A DNA stretch of 64,000 nucleotides from JAQVCM01 sp040403095 (GTDB lineage: Bacteria > Bacteroidota > Bacteroidia > Flavobacteriales_D > Crocinitomicaceae): NCBI GenBank assembly GCA_040403095.1, contig JBBALI010000019.1, positions 1-64,000 of the forward strand, given 5' to 3'. The notes beneath the pieces are model-generated. The model made no database searches. It was not told where the DNA came from and worked only from the letters and a program-made list of their open reading frames with translations. Numbering within the stretch: position 1 is the stretch's first letter; each line of letters begins with the position of its first letter. The translations under genes and the position numbers were made by a program. Below, one piece after another: positions 43,217-51,855 of this stretch.

Positions 43217-45255
43217 TATCTAGCAATGATTTTGTATTCGGTTCTACGATTCTTTCTATGTGCTTTTTCTTGTTCTACAATCGTTTTCAATTTTGCAATT
43301 TCAGTGTCAGCAATTTTCGGCAATGTTTCGCCATAACCTTTGGCAACCAATCGATCCGCTGCAATTCCTTCTTTGATCAAATAATCAACAACCGATTTGG
43401 CGCGACCTTGAGACAATATCAAGTTATCAGCTGCTTCACCACGTGTATCTGTGTGTCCGCCCAATTCTATTTTGTAAGTTGGATTTTGCACCAAGAATTT
43501 TTTCAATTTTGCCAATTCCACGTATGATTCTGGTAACAAAGCAGTTTTGTTGAAATCGAAGAAAATATTATCCAAAAGCACAGGTTCTGCGCTTGTCAGT
43601 GGAATCATCGGCACATCCATTTTGAAAGATTCCAATCCTTCTGCAACCATCATATTGAAGTTTTTGGAAAAGTTGAAATAACCTTCAAATTCAACACTCA
43701 ACGCATAATCAGCATTCAACGGCAAAGAAACCATGAATTCTCCTGAAATTAAATCTGCTTGAGAACGAATGACTTCTTTTCCTGTTTTGACATCGATTAA
43801 CTGAAATCTTCCTGGTACCGGTTTTTTGGTCACTGCATCGTAAACAATCCCTTCGAAATACAATGTTTTCGTTGGGCGCAATTTTTCAGGCATGATAAAA
43901 TAATAAATATCCAAATCGCCAAAACCTCCAGCTCTATCAGAAGCAAAAAATGCAATTTCACCATCAGCGCTCACCATCAAAGAATTTTCGTCAAATTTGG
44001 TGTTGATTGGATAACCTAAATTTTCAGGTTTTCCCCAATTTCCTTTGTCGTCCATTCTTGAAACAAACAAATCTGTTCCGCCCATTCCGACGTGGCCACG
44101 TGAAGCAAAATACAGGGTTTTTCCATCAGGATGAATCAATACAGACTCTTCATTTTGAGGCGAATTTATATATGAAGGCAATTTAATCGCTTCATTCCAA
44201 GTACCATCTTCTTTCATTGTTGACATGTAAATATCGTCATTTCGAGTTGTACTTTGACCGCGCATTCCACGGATGAAATACATCGTTTTACCATCAGAAG
44301 AAAGTGAAGGTTGCGTTTCCCAATTACGTGTATTGACGCCTCCAGGCAAATTGATTGGATTCGTCCAACGTTGACCTAATTTTTTGGTAATGAAAAAATC
44401 GCAACTTCCTTTACCATTTCTGTCTTCTCCATAATTTTCGCCGGTTTGATCTGGGCAACCAACAAAAATCAACGTTCTACCGTCTGGACCCAAAGTTGGT
44501 GCGCCTTCATTGTTAACCGTATTGATATTCGCAGGCATTGGATCCGCTTTCATCCAAATATTTTTATCGCTCAAATGAGAAATGTAAAAATCTTCTTGTT
44601 GTTGCTGTAAATTTTCTGGTTGGTCTAAATGACGCGGAACACGCGCATCAAAAATGCGGCGTGTAAATAAAATCGTTTTTCCATCAACTGTAATTGTTGG
44701 AAAATACTCTGGATCCTTCGTATTGATTCCTGGACCAATATTGATCGGCTCAAAATCAGAAGGATTATTCAATGCTTGAATCGAAAATTCACACGACGCT
44801 TGTAATTCTCTGGCCACTTTAACATATTCTGGATTCGCATTTCGATTGGAGATAAATCCTTTCAATAAATCCAAAGCACCTTTGTAATCTGCAACAGCAA
44901 ATTTCAAGTTAGCCAAATAAAATTGTGTACTTCCTGTCACGCTGTGATTTGGATTGATGCGCAAAGCTGCTTCATAGTATTTAATCGCTTTGTCGTATTG
45001 ATTGGAATATTCGGCAAATTCTCCTGCAACCAAATATGCTTCCCAAAACATTGGATCTTTTTCAATTGCTTTGTCCATAATGGCAATACCAGCAGGATAA
45101 TTAGGCATTCCATTTGCACTAGCGGACTGATTTGGCGCTTTTTGTCCTTCTTCGAAAAGCGAAATGGCTTTTTTATTTTTAGAAGAATAAGATTGTTGCG
45201 CGGTTGCACAAGAAAACAAACTAAAAAGACTGACAATTAAAAATATATGTTTCAT
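43216..45255 (-). CDS. PorE-like OmpA lipoprotein (TPR, PD40 propeller, CRD, OmpA)
   Basis: 679 residues from ATG 45255 (an in-frame TTG six bases upstream is not needed). Leader MKHIFLIVSLFSLFSC with lipobox. TPR repeats (about 20-155) with YDKAIKYYEAALRINPNH, a PD40/WD40-like propeller (about 170-465) with TLGPDGRTLIFVGCP and SSDGKTMYFIRG, a carboxypeptidase-regulatory-like domain (about 480-555), and a C-terminal OmpA domain (about 565-679) with peptidoglycan-binding GGHTDTRGEAADNLILSQGR. This is the order seen in PorE of the T9SS, though several paralogues of this architecture usually exist per genome. Overlap with UbiA and one-base proximity to queE imply an operon. Confidence 0.88.
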   Translation of the reverse strand: MKHIFLIVSLFSLFSCATAQQSYSSKNKKAISLFEEGQKAPNQSASANGMPNYPAGIAIMDKAIEKDPMFWEAYLVAGEFAEYSNQYDKAIKYYEAALRINPNHSVTGSTQFYLANLKFAVADYKGALDLLKGFISNRNANPEYVKVARELQASCEFSIQALNNPSDFEPINIGPGINTKDPEYFPTITVDGKTILFTRRIFDARVPRHLDQPENLQQQQEDFYISHLSDKNIWMKADPMPANINTVNNEGAPTLGPDGRTLIFVGCPDQTGENYGEDRNGKGSCDFFITKKLGQRWTNPINLPGGVNTRNWETQPSLSSDGKTMYFIRGMRGQSTTRNDDIYMSTMKEDGTWNEAIKLPSYINSPQNEESVLIHPDGKTLYFASRGHVGMGGTDLFVSRMDDKGNWGKPENLGYPINTKFDENSLMVSADGEIAFFASDRAGGFGDLDIYYFIMPEKLRPTKTLYFEGIVYDAVTKKPVPGRFQLIDVKTGKEVIRSQADLISGEFMVSLPLNADYALSVEFEGYFNFSKNFNMMVAEGLESFKMDVPMIPLTSAEPVLLDNIFFDFNKTALLPESYVELAKLKKFLVQNPTYKIELGGHTDTRGEAADNLILSQGRAKSVVDYLIKEGIAADRLVAKGYGETLPKIADTEIAKLKTIVEQEKAHRKNRRTEYKIIAR

Positions 45256-45257
45256 TT

Positions 45258-45881
45258 TCAAGGAATATTCATGAATTTATGTGTTTGCAAAGAAACTTTC
45301 CATGTTGGATGGCTTTTTACATACTCGATGATGAGTGGCAATAATTGTTCCTGTTTTGACCATTCGGGTTGAAGGTATAACAAACAATTAGAATTTACAA
45401 GCGATGCATGTTTTTCAGCCCATTCAAAATCAGACTTATGAAAGATTACAACTTTCAATTCAGCTGCTTTTTGGTAAGCTTCCTCACAAGGCGCTTTGAA
45501 CTTTTTTGGTGAGAAACAATACCAATCAATTTCGCCTTTGAGTGGATAACACCCAGAAGTTTCGATGGCAACTTCCCAATTGTTTTCGTGTAATTTGTCA
45601 ACCAAGGTGGTCAAATCATACATTGCAGGTTCACCGCCTGTGATGACCACAAATTCGGTTGGTGTAAGTTTTATTTCATTGATAATTTCGTCAATTGTCA
45701 AAAGGGGATGAATTTCAGCATCCCAACTTTCTTTCACGTCACACCAAACACAGCCGACATCGCAGCCTGCCAAACGAATAAAATAAGCCGCTCGACCAGA
45801 ATAGCGACCTTCACCTTGGATGGTGTAAAATCGTTCCATGACTGGCAAAGCAACTTTTGAATCGATGTTTTTTACGTTCAT
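45258..45881 (-). CDS. queE: 7-carboxy-7-deazaguanine synthase (radical SAM)
   Basis: 207 residues. Makes 7-carboxy-7-deazaguanine in queuosine biosynthesis. Radical-SAM Cys40-x3-Cys44-x2-Cys47 (CDVGCVWCD), QGEGRYSGRAAYFIRLAGC before it, and ITGGEPAMYDL (SAM-binding GGE). A short C-terminal cap with LQPEWSKQEQL matches the family. Two bases separate its stop from the ATG of the next gene, so it heads the operon queE, porE-like, ubiA-like. Confidence 0.95.
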   Translation of the reverse strand: MNVKNIDSKVALPVMERFYTIQGEGRYSGRAAYFIRLAGCDVGCVWCDVKESWDAEIHPLLTIDEIINEIKLTPTEFVVITGGEPAMYDLTTLVDKLHENNWEVAIETSGCYPLKGEIDWYCFSPKKFKAPCEEAYQKAAELKVVIFHKSDFEWAEKHASLVNSNCLLYLQPEWSKQEQLLPLIIEYVKSHPTWKVSLQTHKFMNIP

Positions 45882-45940
45882 AAATCAAAAGTAAGCATTC
45901 GGTTTGAGATTAGAATCCAACAAATTAGATTTCACAAAAA

Positions 45941-45966
45941 AATCCCGCTAGAAAACTAACGGGATT
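45941..45966 (-). terminator. Terminator after the YceI gene
   Basis: AATCCCGCTAG, AAAA, CTAACGGGATT (one mismatch) with an A-run on the plus strand before it, i.e. a U-run on the minus strand. Confidence 0.75.
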
Positions 45967-46007
45967 ATCTTTTTATTTTGGTTTATTTTTAATCTGCTAA
46001 GATTGAA

Positions 46008-46544
46008 TTATGCTTGTTTTACAAATTGTAAGTTCAACAACAATTTGATTTCATCACCAACTACAACTCCACCAGCTTCAGTTACTGCGCTCCAAGTCAA
46101 ACCAAATTCTTTGCGACTGATTTTACCAGTAATTTCGAATCCTACTTTTTCTTGTCCGTATGGATCTGTTGCCATTCCACCCAATTCTGATTTCAATTTG
46201 ATTGATTTTGTAACTCCTCTCAAAGTCAAATCTCCAGTAATTTCAAATTCATCGCCGCTTACTTTTTCAAAAGATGTTGCAGAAAAATTAATTGTAGGAT
46301 GATTGGCAGCATCAAAGAAGTCAGCTGATTTTAAGTGACCGTCTCTGTCTGCATTGTTAGTAGAAATACTATCTACTTTCGCTTCAAAAATGGCATTCGC
46401 GCCAGCGATTTCATTTCCTTCTGTGTGAATTTCTCCTGTGAAATCAGTGAACTGACCTGTTACTGTTGAAATTACCAAGTGTTTCACTTTAAATTGTACT
46501 TCTGAGTGCGTAGGATCTAATTTCCAAATAGTTTTTGTTGACAT
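46008..46544 (-). CDS. YceI-family protein
   Basis: 178 residues, no signal peptide (begins MSTKTIWKLDPTHSEVQFKV). The YceI lipocalin-like fold is complete: SEVQFKVKHLVISTVTGQFT, then KSADFFDAANHPTINF, and RKEFGLTWSAVTE near the end. These proteins bind isoprenoid chains such as polyprenols. Upstream is the second Crp/Fnr gene on the same strand, but it has its own promoter, so it is a separate unit. Confidence 0.93.
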   Translation of the reverse strand: MSTKTIWKLDPTHSEVQFKVKHLVISTVTGQFTDFTGEIHTEGNEIAGANAIFEAKVDSISTNNADRDGHLKSADFFDAANHPTINFSATSFEKVSGDEFEITGDLTLRGVTKSIKLKSELGGMATDPYGQEKVGFEITGKISRKEFGLTWSAVTEAGGVVVGDEIKLLLNLQFVKQA

Positions 46545-46600
46545 AACTTTAATTTTAAATGTATTACTTTTTTATTTGTGCTCAATTTTAATTGATGATA

Positions 46601-46608
46601 CAAAAGTA
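46601..46608 (-). promoter_or_regulatory. -7 element of the YceI gene
   Basis: TACTTTTG on the minus strand, exact TAnnTTTG. Leader of about 50 nt. Confidence 0.5.
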
Positions 46609-46685
46609 ATGTCATTTATTTACCATGGAAAGTATTTTTTATGTTTTTTATTGTAAATTTTACTTTTTTGTGATTCTTTTGATAA

Positions 46686-47321
46686 TTACAATAATCCTTT
46701 CTCAAGTAGTTTAATTTTGTTTCTTCCCAAAATTACAAGACCATCATCCTCCATTTGCTTGAGAAGTCTTGAAACAACTACTCTTGCAGTTCCGAGTTCA
46801 ATGGCTAATTGCTCATGAGTTATAAAAATCGTATCATTTTGAGCCATTTCAACTTTTTGACGAACGGAAGCTAAAATTCTTTCATCCATTTTTTTGAACG
46901 CAATCGCATTCACAACTTCTAGTAGATTATCATAACATTTGTAATAAATTCTGAAAATATAATCTAACCATTCTGGATGCTCTCTATTTAGAATAGCAAC
47001 GGTTGTTACAGGAACAAACAAAACCGTTGTATCACCCTCTGCAGTTGCTTTTATTCTGCTAATCTGATCGTTCAAACTACCTAAAAAACCCATGATGCAA
47101 CAATCTCCAGGTTTGATGTAATAAAGTAAAATTTCTTTTCCATCATCGTCTGTTCTCATTACTTTAATGCAACCGCTTTTGACAATTGGAATGGAATTAA
47201 TAAACGCATTTTCGTTAATAATAATTTCACCATTAGAAAATGATTTTTCTAATCCAGTGGACAATAATTTATCAATTATTGAGGGAGCAGTTTTGAACTC
47301 TTGAATATTTTGAAGTTCCAT
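46686..47321 (-). CDS. Crp/Fnr-family transcription regulator (paralogue 2)
   Basis: 211 residues, very close to the regulator at 21518: blocks SIPIVKSGCIKVMRTDDDGK, EILLYYI, PEWLDYIFR, LLEVVNAIAFKKMDER and THEQLAIELGTARVVVSRLL line up without gaps. Recognition helix has Arg180 and Arg185 with Val181. The cAMP-binding Arg-Ser pair is missing. Cys74-Cys75 (GDCCIMG) corresponds to Cys75 of the paralogue. The gene faces the palindromes at 47449 and 47529 and is likely autoregulated. It lies next to acs but the two are separate units. Confidence 0.9.
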   Translation of the reverse strand: MELQNIQEFKTAPSIIDKLLSTGLEKSFSNGEIIINENAFINSIPIVKSGCIKVMRTDDDGKEILLYYIKPGDCCIMGFLGSLNDQISRIKATAEGDTTVLFVPVTTVAILNREHPEWLDYIFRIYYKCYDNLLEVVNAIAFKKMDERILASVRQKVEMAQNDTIFITHEQLAIELGTARVVVSRLLKQMEDDGLVILGRNKIKLLEKGLL

Positions 47322-47419
47322 GTTGAATCAAAATTTTTCGCCACTTTAACGAATTTTCTTTCCTAAGAAATCCATCAGTTAAAGTAGTAGCGCAGTATTT
47401 TACTTGTTTTTATCCAAAA

Positions 47420-47427
47420 CAAATATA
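47420..47427 (-). promoter_or_regulatory. -7 element of the second crp gene
   Basis: TATATTTG on the minus strand, exact TAnnTTTG. Leader of about 93 nt. No TTTG at -33, where the palindrome 47449-47464 lies. Confidence 0.6.
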
Positions 47428-47448
47428 AACTATATATTTAATTTGTTT

Positions 47449-47464
47449 AGTAACTTATGTTACA
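47449..47464. promoter_or_regulatory. Crp/Fnr-type operator at the second crp gene (proximal)
   Basis: AGTAACTTATGTTACA: GTAAC-N4-GTTAC perfect, outer base imperfect. Centre is 29.5 bp upstream of the -7 element, identical to the site at 22376. Confidence 0.7.
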
Positions 47465-47528
47465 CAATTTAAAAAAAATTTAAAAATTAAAGTGTTATCA
47501 ATCAACTTGTTAATTAAATCTGTTGTTC

Positions 47529-47544
47529 TGTAACACAAGTTACA
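47529..47544. promoter_or_regulatory. Crp/Fnr-type operator at the second crp gene (distal)
   Basis: TGTAACACAAGTTACA: TGTAAC-N4-GTTACA perfect palindrome. Centre is 80 bp upstream of the proximal site. No promoter with matching geometry in either direction. Confidence 0.65.
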
Positions 47545-47663
47545 TAAAATTACATTTTTTACATAAGTGTTTTATTTTTAGGTTTTGTGAAAAAATAATT
47601 TCTTGTTCTTGAAAAAGAGTTTTTGTTATTCAAAAAAAAAATAAAATCGACCAATACACAAAA

Positions 47664-47689
47664 AATGCAGATGAAAATTCACCTGCATT
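47664..47689 (-). terminator. Terminator after acs
   Basis: AATGCAG-A-TGA, AAAT, TCA-C-CTGCATT with a U-run on the minus strand. Confidence 0.75.
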
Positions 47690-47719
47690 AAAACCTCAAA
47701 TTTATATTGAAATTGGTTC

Positions 47720-49636
47720 CTAAATTTTTCCTACGATAATTTCTTCCACCACAGCAGGATCTAATAAAGTTGAAGTATCTCCTACATTTGCAAAATCGTT
47801 TTCAGCAATTTTTCTTAAAATTCTTCGCATGATCTTACCACTTCTGGTTTTTGGTAAACCTGTAACAAATTGAATTTTGTCAGGTTTTGCAATAGGCCCA
47901 ATGATTCTTGAAACGGTTTGAATAATGTCCTGACGAATCAAATCTGGGTCTTCCAAATTTCCTTCATAAATCAAGAAAGCATAAATTCCTTGTCCTTTCA
48001 AATCATGCGGATATCCAACGATGGCACTTTCAATCACACCTGCGTGCATGTTCATTGCATTTTCCAATTCTGCAGTTCCAATTCGATGTCCACTGACATT
48101 CAACACATCATCTACTCGACCCGTAATTTTGTAATTGCCATTTTCATCACGCATGGCACCGTCGCCAGTAAAATACATGTTTTCATAAGTTGAAAAATAC
48201 GTTTGTTTGCATCTTTCGTGGTCTTTATAAGTCGTTCTAATAATTGACGGCCAAGGTTGTTTGATACATAAATTTCCAGAAACACTGTTTCCTTCAATTT
48301 CTTTTCCATTTTCATCCACCAAGCAAGGAAAAACGCCCGGCATTGGCAAAGTTGCTGTTCCAGGAATCGCTGGCGTCACACCTGCTAAATTGGTAATCAT
48401 GATTGCACCCGTTTCCGTTTGCCACCAAGTGTCTACAATCGGACATTTTCCTTTTCCTATGTGTTGATCATACCAATGCCATGCTTCTTCATTGATTGGT
48501 TCACCAACACTTCCCAACACTTTCAAGGACGATAAATCTTTCCCTTTCAAAGGTTCTAATCCAAATCCCATCAAACTTCTAATGGCTGTTGGCGCTGTAT
48601 ATAAAGTGTTTACTTTGTATTTGTCAATGATGTCCCAAAAACGACCAGCGTCTGGCCAAGTTGGAATTCCTTCAAAAATAACAGTTGTTGCACCAGCGCT
48701 TAATGGTCCGTACAAAATGTAACTGTGTCCGGTAATCCAACCAATATCTGCTGTGCAAAAGAAAATGTCTCCTGGATTGTATTGAAATGCATTGACGAAC
48801 GAATAATTGGTGTTCACCATATATCCAGCCGTTGAATGCACAACACCTTTTGGTTTTCCTGTCGAACCTGAAGTGTAAAGTATAAATAAAGGATCTTCAG
48901 CATCCATTGGCTCTGCATCAAAATATTTCAAGCCCAACGTTTCCACTTTTTTGATTTCTTCTTCCCACCAAACGTCTCTTCCTTTGATCATACTCACAGG
49001 AATTCTTGTTCTGGTGCAAACGATAACTCTTTTTACAAATGGACAAGCAATCAAAGCATCATCAATCACACTTTTCAACGGAATGTCTTTTTGACCTCTG
49101 AATGCACCGTCGCAGGTAACAATAAATTCTGCTTTCGCATCTAACAATCTGTCAGCAATACTTTGCGCTGAAAATCCACCAAAAATAACTGAATGAATCG
49201 CACCAATTCTAGCGCAAGCCAATACTGCAATCGCCAATTCGGGAATCATTCCCATGTAAATACAAACTGGATCGCCTTTTTTTACTCCATTGTTTTTTAA
49301 CACATGGGCAAATTGAGATACTTTTCGATGCAAATCTTTGTAGGTCAAAACACGGTGATGCTCTTCTGGATCATTGGGCTCCCAAATGATTGCAGGACGA
49401 TCTCCAATAGATTCAATGTGTCTGTCTAAGCAGTTTTCAGTGATATTTAACGAGGCACCTTTGAACCATTCAACTTTTGGTTCTTGAAAATTCCAGTTCA
49501 ATACACTGTCCCATTTCTTTTTCCAAGTAAAATTTTCACCGATTTCTCCCCAAAATGCTTCTGGTTGTTGGATGCTTTTTTCGTAAGCTTCCTTGTATTC
49601 TTCTAAAGAAGTGATTTGATAAGGATACTTTTTCAT
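47720..49636 (-). CDS. acs: Acetyl-CoA synthetase (AMP-forming)
   Basis: 638 residues, close to the usual 650. Converts acetate, ATP and CoA into acetyl-CoA. Opening region EAFWGEIGENFTWKKKWDSV, phosphate-binding loop YTSGSTGKPKGVVHS (about 260-275), WWQTETGAIMITNL (the Acs Trp that limits the acyl pocket), and TGDGAMRDENGNYKITGRVDD (hinge Asp). The C-terminal catalytic Lys lies in RSGKIMRRILR, the target of acetylation control. Divergent from the InsA-like gene and transporter cluster, so probably part of an acetate/carboxylate unit. Confidence 0.97.
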   Translation of the reverse strand: MKKYPYQITSLEEYKEAYEKSIQQPEAFWGEIGENFTWKKKWDSVLNWNFQEPKVEWFKGASLNITENCLDRHIESIGDRPAIIWEPNDPEEHHRVLTYKDLHRKVSQFAHVLKNNGVKKGDPVCIYMGMIPELAIAVLACARIGAIHSVIFGGFSAQSIADRLLDAKAEFIVTCDGAFRGQKDIPLKSVIDDALIACPFVKRVIVCTRTRIPVSMIKGRDVWWEEEIKKVETLGLKYFDAEPMDAEDPLFILYTSGSTGKPKGVVHSTAGYMVNTNYSFVNAFQYNPGDIFFCTADIGWITGHSYILYGPLSAGATTVIFEGIPTWPDAGRFWDIIDKYKVNTLYTAPTAIRSLMGFGLEPLKGKDLSSLKVLGSVGEPINEEAWHWYDQHIGKGKCPIVDTWWQTETGAIMITNLAGVTPAIPGTATLPMPGVFPCLVDENGKEIEGNSVSGNLCIKQPWPSIIRTTYKDHERCKQTYFSTYENMYFTGDGAMRDENGNYKITGRVDDVLNVSGHRIGTAELENAMNMHAGVIESAIVGYPHDLKGQGIYAFLIYEGNLEDPDLIRQDIIQTVSRIIGPIAKPDKIQFVTGLPKTRSGKIMRRILRKIAENDFANVGDTSTLLDPAVVEEIIVGKI

Positions 49637-49816
49637 ACTCTTTTTAAATTGATTTATAGTGTTTTATAGTTTTTCTCGCGATCTCAACTTCAATTGTAAA
49701 TAAATACAACAACTTATTGGTTGCGAATTTAGACGATTGAAATAGAATTAAAAGTTAAAATTGAATTTATCTTGCTAAATTGATATAGTTATGTAAATTT
49801 AATATACTTGTTCTTG

Positions 49817-49824
49817 TATGTTTG
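49817..49824 (+). promoter_or_regulatory. -7 element of the InsA-like gene
   Basis: TATGTTTG, exact TAnnTTTG, 25 bases before the ATG. No clear -33 element. Confidence 0.4.
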
Positions 49825-49849
49825 TATTAATATTTGAAAATTATCACAG

Positions 49850-50269
49850 ATGAAACTCAACAAATGTCCTAAATGTCAGCACAATGTAACCATTAAAAGT
49901 GGAATTGTAAAAGGAAGACAGCGGTATCAATGCAAAAATTGCAAATACTTTTTCACAGTAATGAAAGATGGGAAACAGATTGATCCATACTATGTAATCA
50001 AGGCTTTACAACTGTATATTGAAGGTGTAAGTTTGAGAGAAATCGAGCGATTAATTGGCGTAAGTCACGTATCAGTAATGAATTGGGTGAAAAAATACAA
50101 GATTCAAGCACCTGAAAACACAGACTACCACCCAACATACAAAGTGTTAAAGCACAGTGAATTAATAGAGTTTTTGAGCGACAGAGAACAAATAAAAGAT
50201 GCAGGTATGATCATCACCGAATTAGGTGACAAATACATGCTAATTAAATGGGAAAAATTCAAGAAATAA
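49850..50269 (+). CDS. InsA-like (IS1-type) zinc-ribbon/HTH protein, probably domesticated
   Basis: 139 residues. An N-terminal zinc ribbon with Cys6, Cys9, Cys28 and Cys31 (CPKCQ and CKNCKYFFTV), then a helix-turn-helix (about 45-83) with GVSLREIERLIGVSHVSVMNWVKKY, as in InsA of IS1. A further 55 residues (to KYMLIKWEKFKK) are not part of InsA. No InsB catalytic gene follows, and no inverted repeats or target duplication were seen. It is intact and expressed from its own promoter between acs and the porin/symporter genes. I infer a DNA-binding regulator derived from an IS, perhaps of this cluster. Confidence 0.75.
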   Translation: MKLNKCPKCQHNVTIKSGIVKGRQRYQCKNCKYFFTVMKDGKQIDPYYVIKALQLYIEGVSLREIERLIGVSHVSVMNWVKKYKIQAPENTDYHPTYKVLKHSELIEFLSDREQIKDAGMIITELGDKYMLIKWEKFKK

Positions 50270-50374
50270 AGGCTTTGTTGAAAATTAAGTATACTAATTA
50301 ACAGATAAATACATTCGCTATTGTTTTAGTCATTCTTTACTTCACATTTGAATCGAAATTAAAACCCCGATTCT

Positions 50375-51817
50375 ATGAAAAGTAATTACAAAATCAAGCT
50401 TCTAGTATTCTTTGTCGTCAGTTTATGCTGGCAAATGAATGCAAAAGCACAAGGAACAGATAATTACGGAAGTGGACTAAAAATCAATTTAGATACCACT
50501 GGTAAAAAGTTTGTTCGAATCATCACCTGGCACCAAGTTTGGCTTCGAGTGAATGAAAACAATCCAGGTTCCACCATCAACGGTCAAAAATCCGCAGGAC
50601 AAGCAGACATGAGTTTGCGCAGATCGAGATTTTTGATTTATTCTCAAATCAATCCAAATTTCTTGATTCTAACCCATTTTGGAATCAACAATGCCAACCA
50701 AATCAGCGGTGGAGGTGTTGGACAGGGAGCAAACGCAGGCGCAACTTCGATTGACGGGAAAAAACCGCAAATGTTTATCCATGATGCCTATGTAGAACAC
50801 AGACTATACAAAGATGCGCTGTTCATGGGTGGCGGTTTACACTATTGGCAAGGACCTTCAAGAATGACAGGAACCTCAACCTTAAACTTCTTGGGCATTG
50901 ATTCTCCGATTTTCAGTTGGGAAAACATTGATGCAACTGATCAATTTGCACGTCAATACGGTTTGTATTTCAAAGGAAAATTATTGAAAGGAAAAAAATT
51001 AGATTATCGCGTTGCGGTCAATTTTCCATTCGCCATAGGAAAAGGTAACGCGCAAGGTGCTTTGGATACCCTTTCAGCTAGAAATGGTTTGAATTTATCT
51101 TCTTACAAAATTGGCGGTCAACCAAATCCAGCATTTACTGGTTATTTCCAATATCAATTTTTAGATGTAGAAAGCAATTTGTTGCCGTTCAACGTGGGTA
51201 CTTATTTGGGAACAAAAAAAGTTTTCAATGTCGGCGCGGGATTTTACCAGCATTCAAATGCGATGTGGACAACCAGTTTAAACACAGCCACCAACAAAGT
51301 TGATACAACTACACACAATCAATTGAATGTTTCTGCGGATGTTTTTTTAGATTTACCTCTAGGAAAAAAGAAAAAATCAGCGTTGACTGCTTATGCGTCA
51401 TACAATTATGTGAATATGGGTAAAAACTACATTCGAAATATTGGAATCAATAACCCAACCAATGGGACGATTGCCAGTGAAGTAAGTTTCAATGGTGGCG
51501 GAAATGCCATCCCAATTATCGGAACAGGGAGTGTATTTTTTACGCAAGCGGGATTTGTTTTCCCAAAAATCAAAAACATTGGTCGCTTCCAACCTTATGC
51601 TTCTGCGATTGTCGGAAAGTATGAAAGATTGAGTGATCCGCTTTTTGTGCCAGATTTTGGATTAAATTGGTACTTGGCTGGACATTCTGCAAAAGTTACT
51701 TTTAACTATAGAATTCGCCCTGTTTACGTGTATGAAAACCCAACACAACGATGGAGTGCAGTAAACAAAAGCACTACGAAAAATGAATTTACAGTTCAAT
51801 TTCAAGTGTATTTATAA
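50375..51817 (+). CDS. Outer-membrane porin (phosphate-selective porin O/P-like)
   Basis: 480 residues. Signal peptide about 1-24 (ending AKAQ). Strand-rich 16-strand-like barrel: FVRIITWHQVWLRVNENNPG, MSLRRSRFLIYSQINPNFL and a terminal strand EFTVQFQVYL. Resembles OprO/OprP-type porins of Bacteroidota. It lies directly before the MFS symporter gene (38 bases), so it may let the same solute cross the outer membrane. Confidence 0.8.
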   Translation: MKSNYKIKLLVFFVVSLCWQMNAKAQGTDNYGSGLKINLDTTGKKFVRIITWHQVWLRVNENNPGSTINGQKSAGQADMSLRRSRFLIYSQINPNFLILTHFGINNANQISGGGVGQGANAGATSIDGKKPQMFIHDAYVEHRLYKDALFMGGGLHYWQGPSRMTGTSTLNFLGIDSPIFSWENIDATDQFARQYGLYFKGKLLKGKKLDYRVAVNFPFAIGKGNAQGALDTLSARNGLNLSSYKIGGQPNPAFTGYFQYQFLDVESNLLPFNVGTYLGTKKVFNVGAGFYQHSNAMWTTSLNTATNKVDTTTHNQLNVSADVFLDLPLGKKKKSALTAYASYNYVNMGKNYIRNIGINNPTNGTIASEVSFNGGGNAIPIIGTGSVFFTQAGFVFPKIKNIGRFQPYASAIVGKYERLSDPLFVPDFGLNWYLAGHSAKVTFNYRIRPVYVYENPTQRWSAVNKSTTKNEFTVQFQVYL

Positions 51818-51855
51818 ATCACAAGTAAAACTAAAAATGCTATAAACTAATAATT

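Larger units (their letters stand above)
47322..47719. other. Intergenic region with two Crp-type palindromes and the crp promoter
   Basis: Very AT-rich, no gene. Contains the promoter of the second crp gene (47420-47427), two palindromic operators (47449-47464 and 47529-47544) exactly 80 bp apart centre to centre, and the acs terminator (47664-47689). Confidence 0.7.

Noticed and set aside
27910..47321. Direct cAMP signalling from the cyclase to the Crp-like proteins
   Set aside because: Both regulators lack the residues that bind cAMP, so a link is not supported.
49694..49709. TTGTA-N6-TACAA palindrome upstream of acs as another Crp site
   Set aside because: It lacks the AC/GT inner bases and has a different half-site spacing from the three palindromes; AT-rich chance palindrome is likely.
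49850..50269. Active IS1-type insertion sequence
   Set aside because: No InsB, no terminal inverted repeats, no target duplication, and an intact extended protein.
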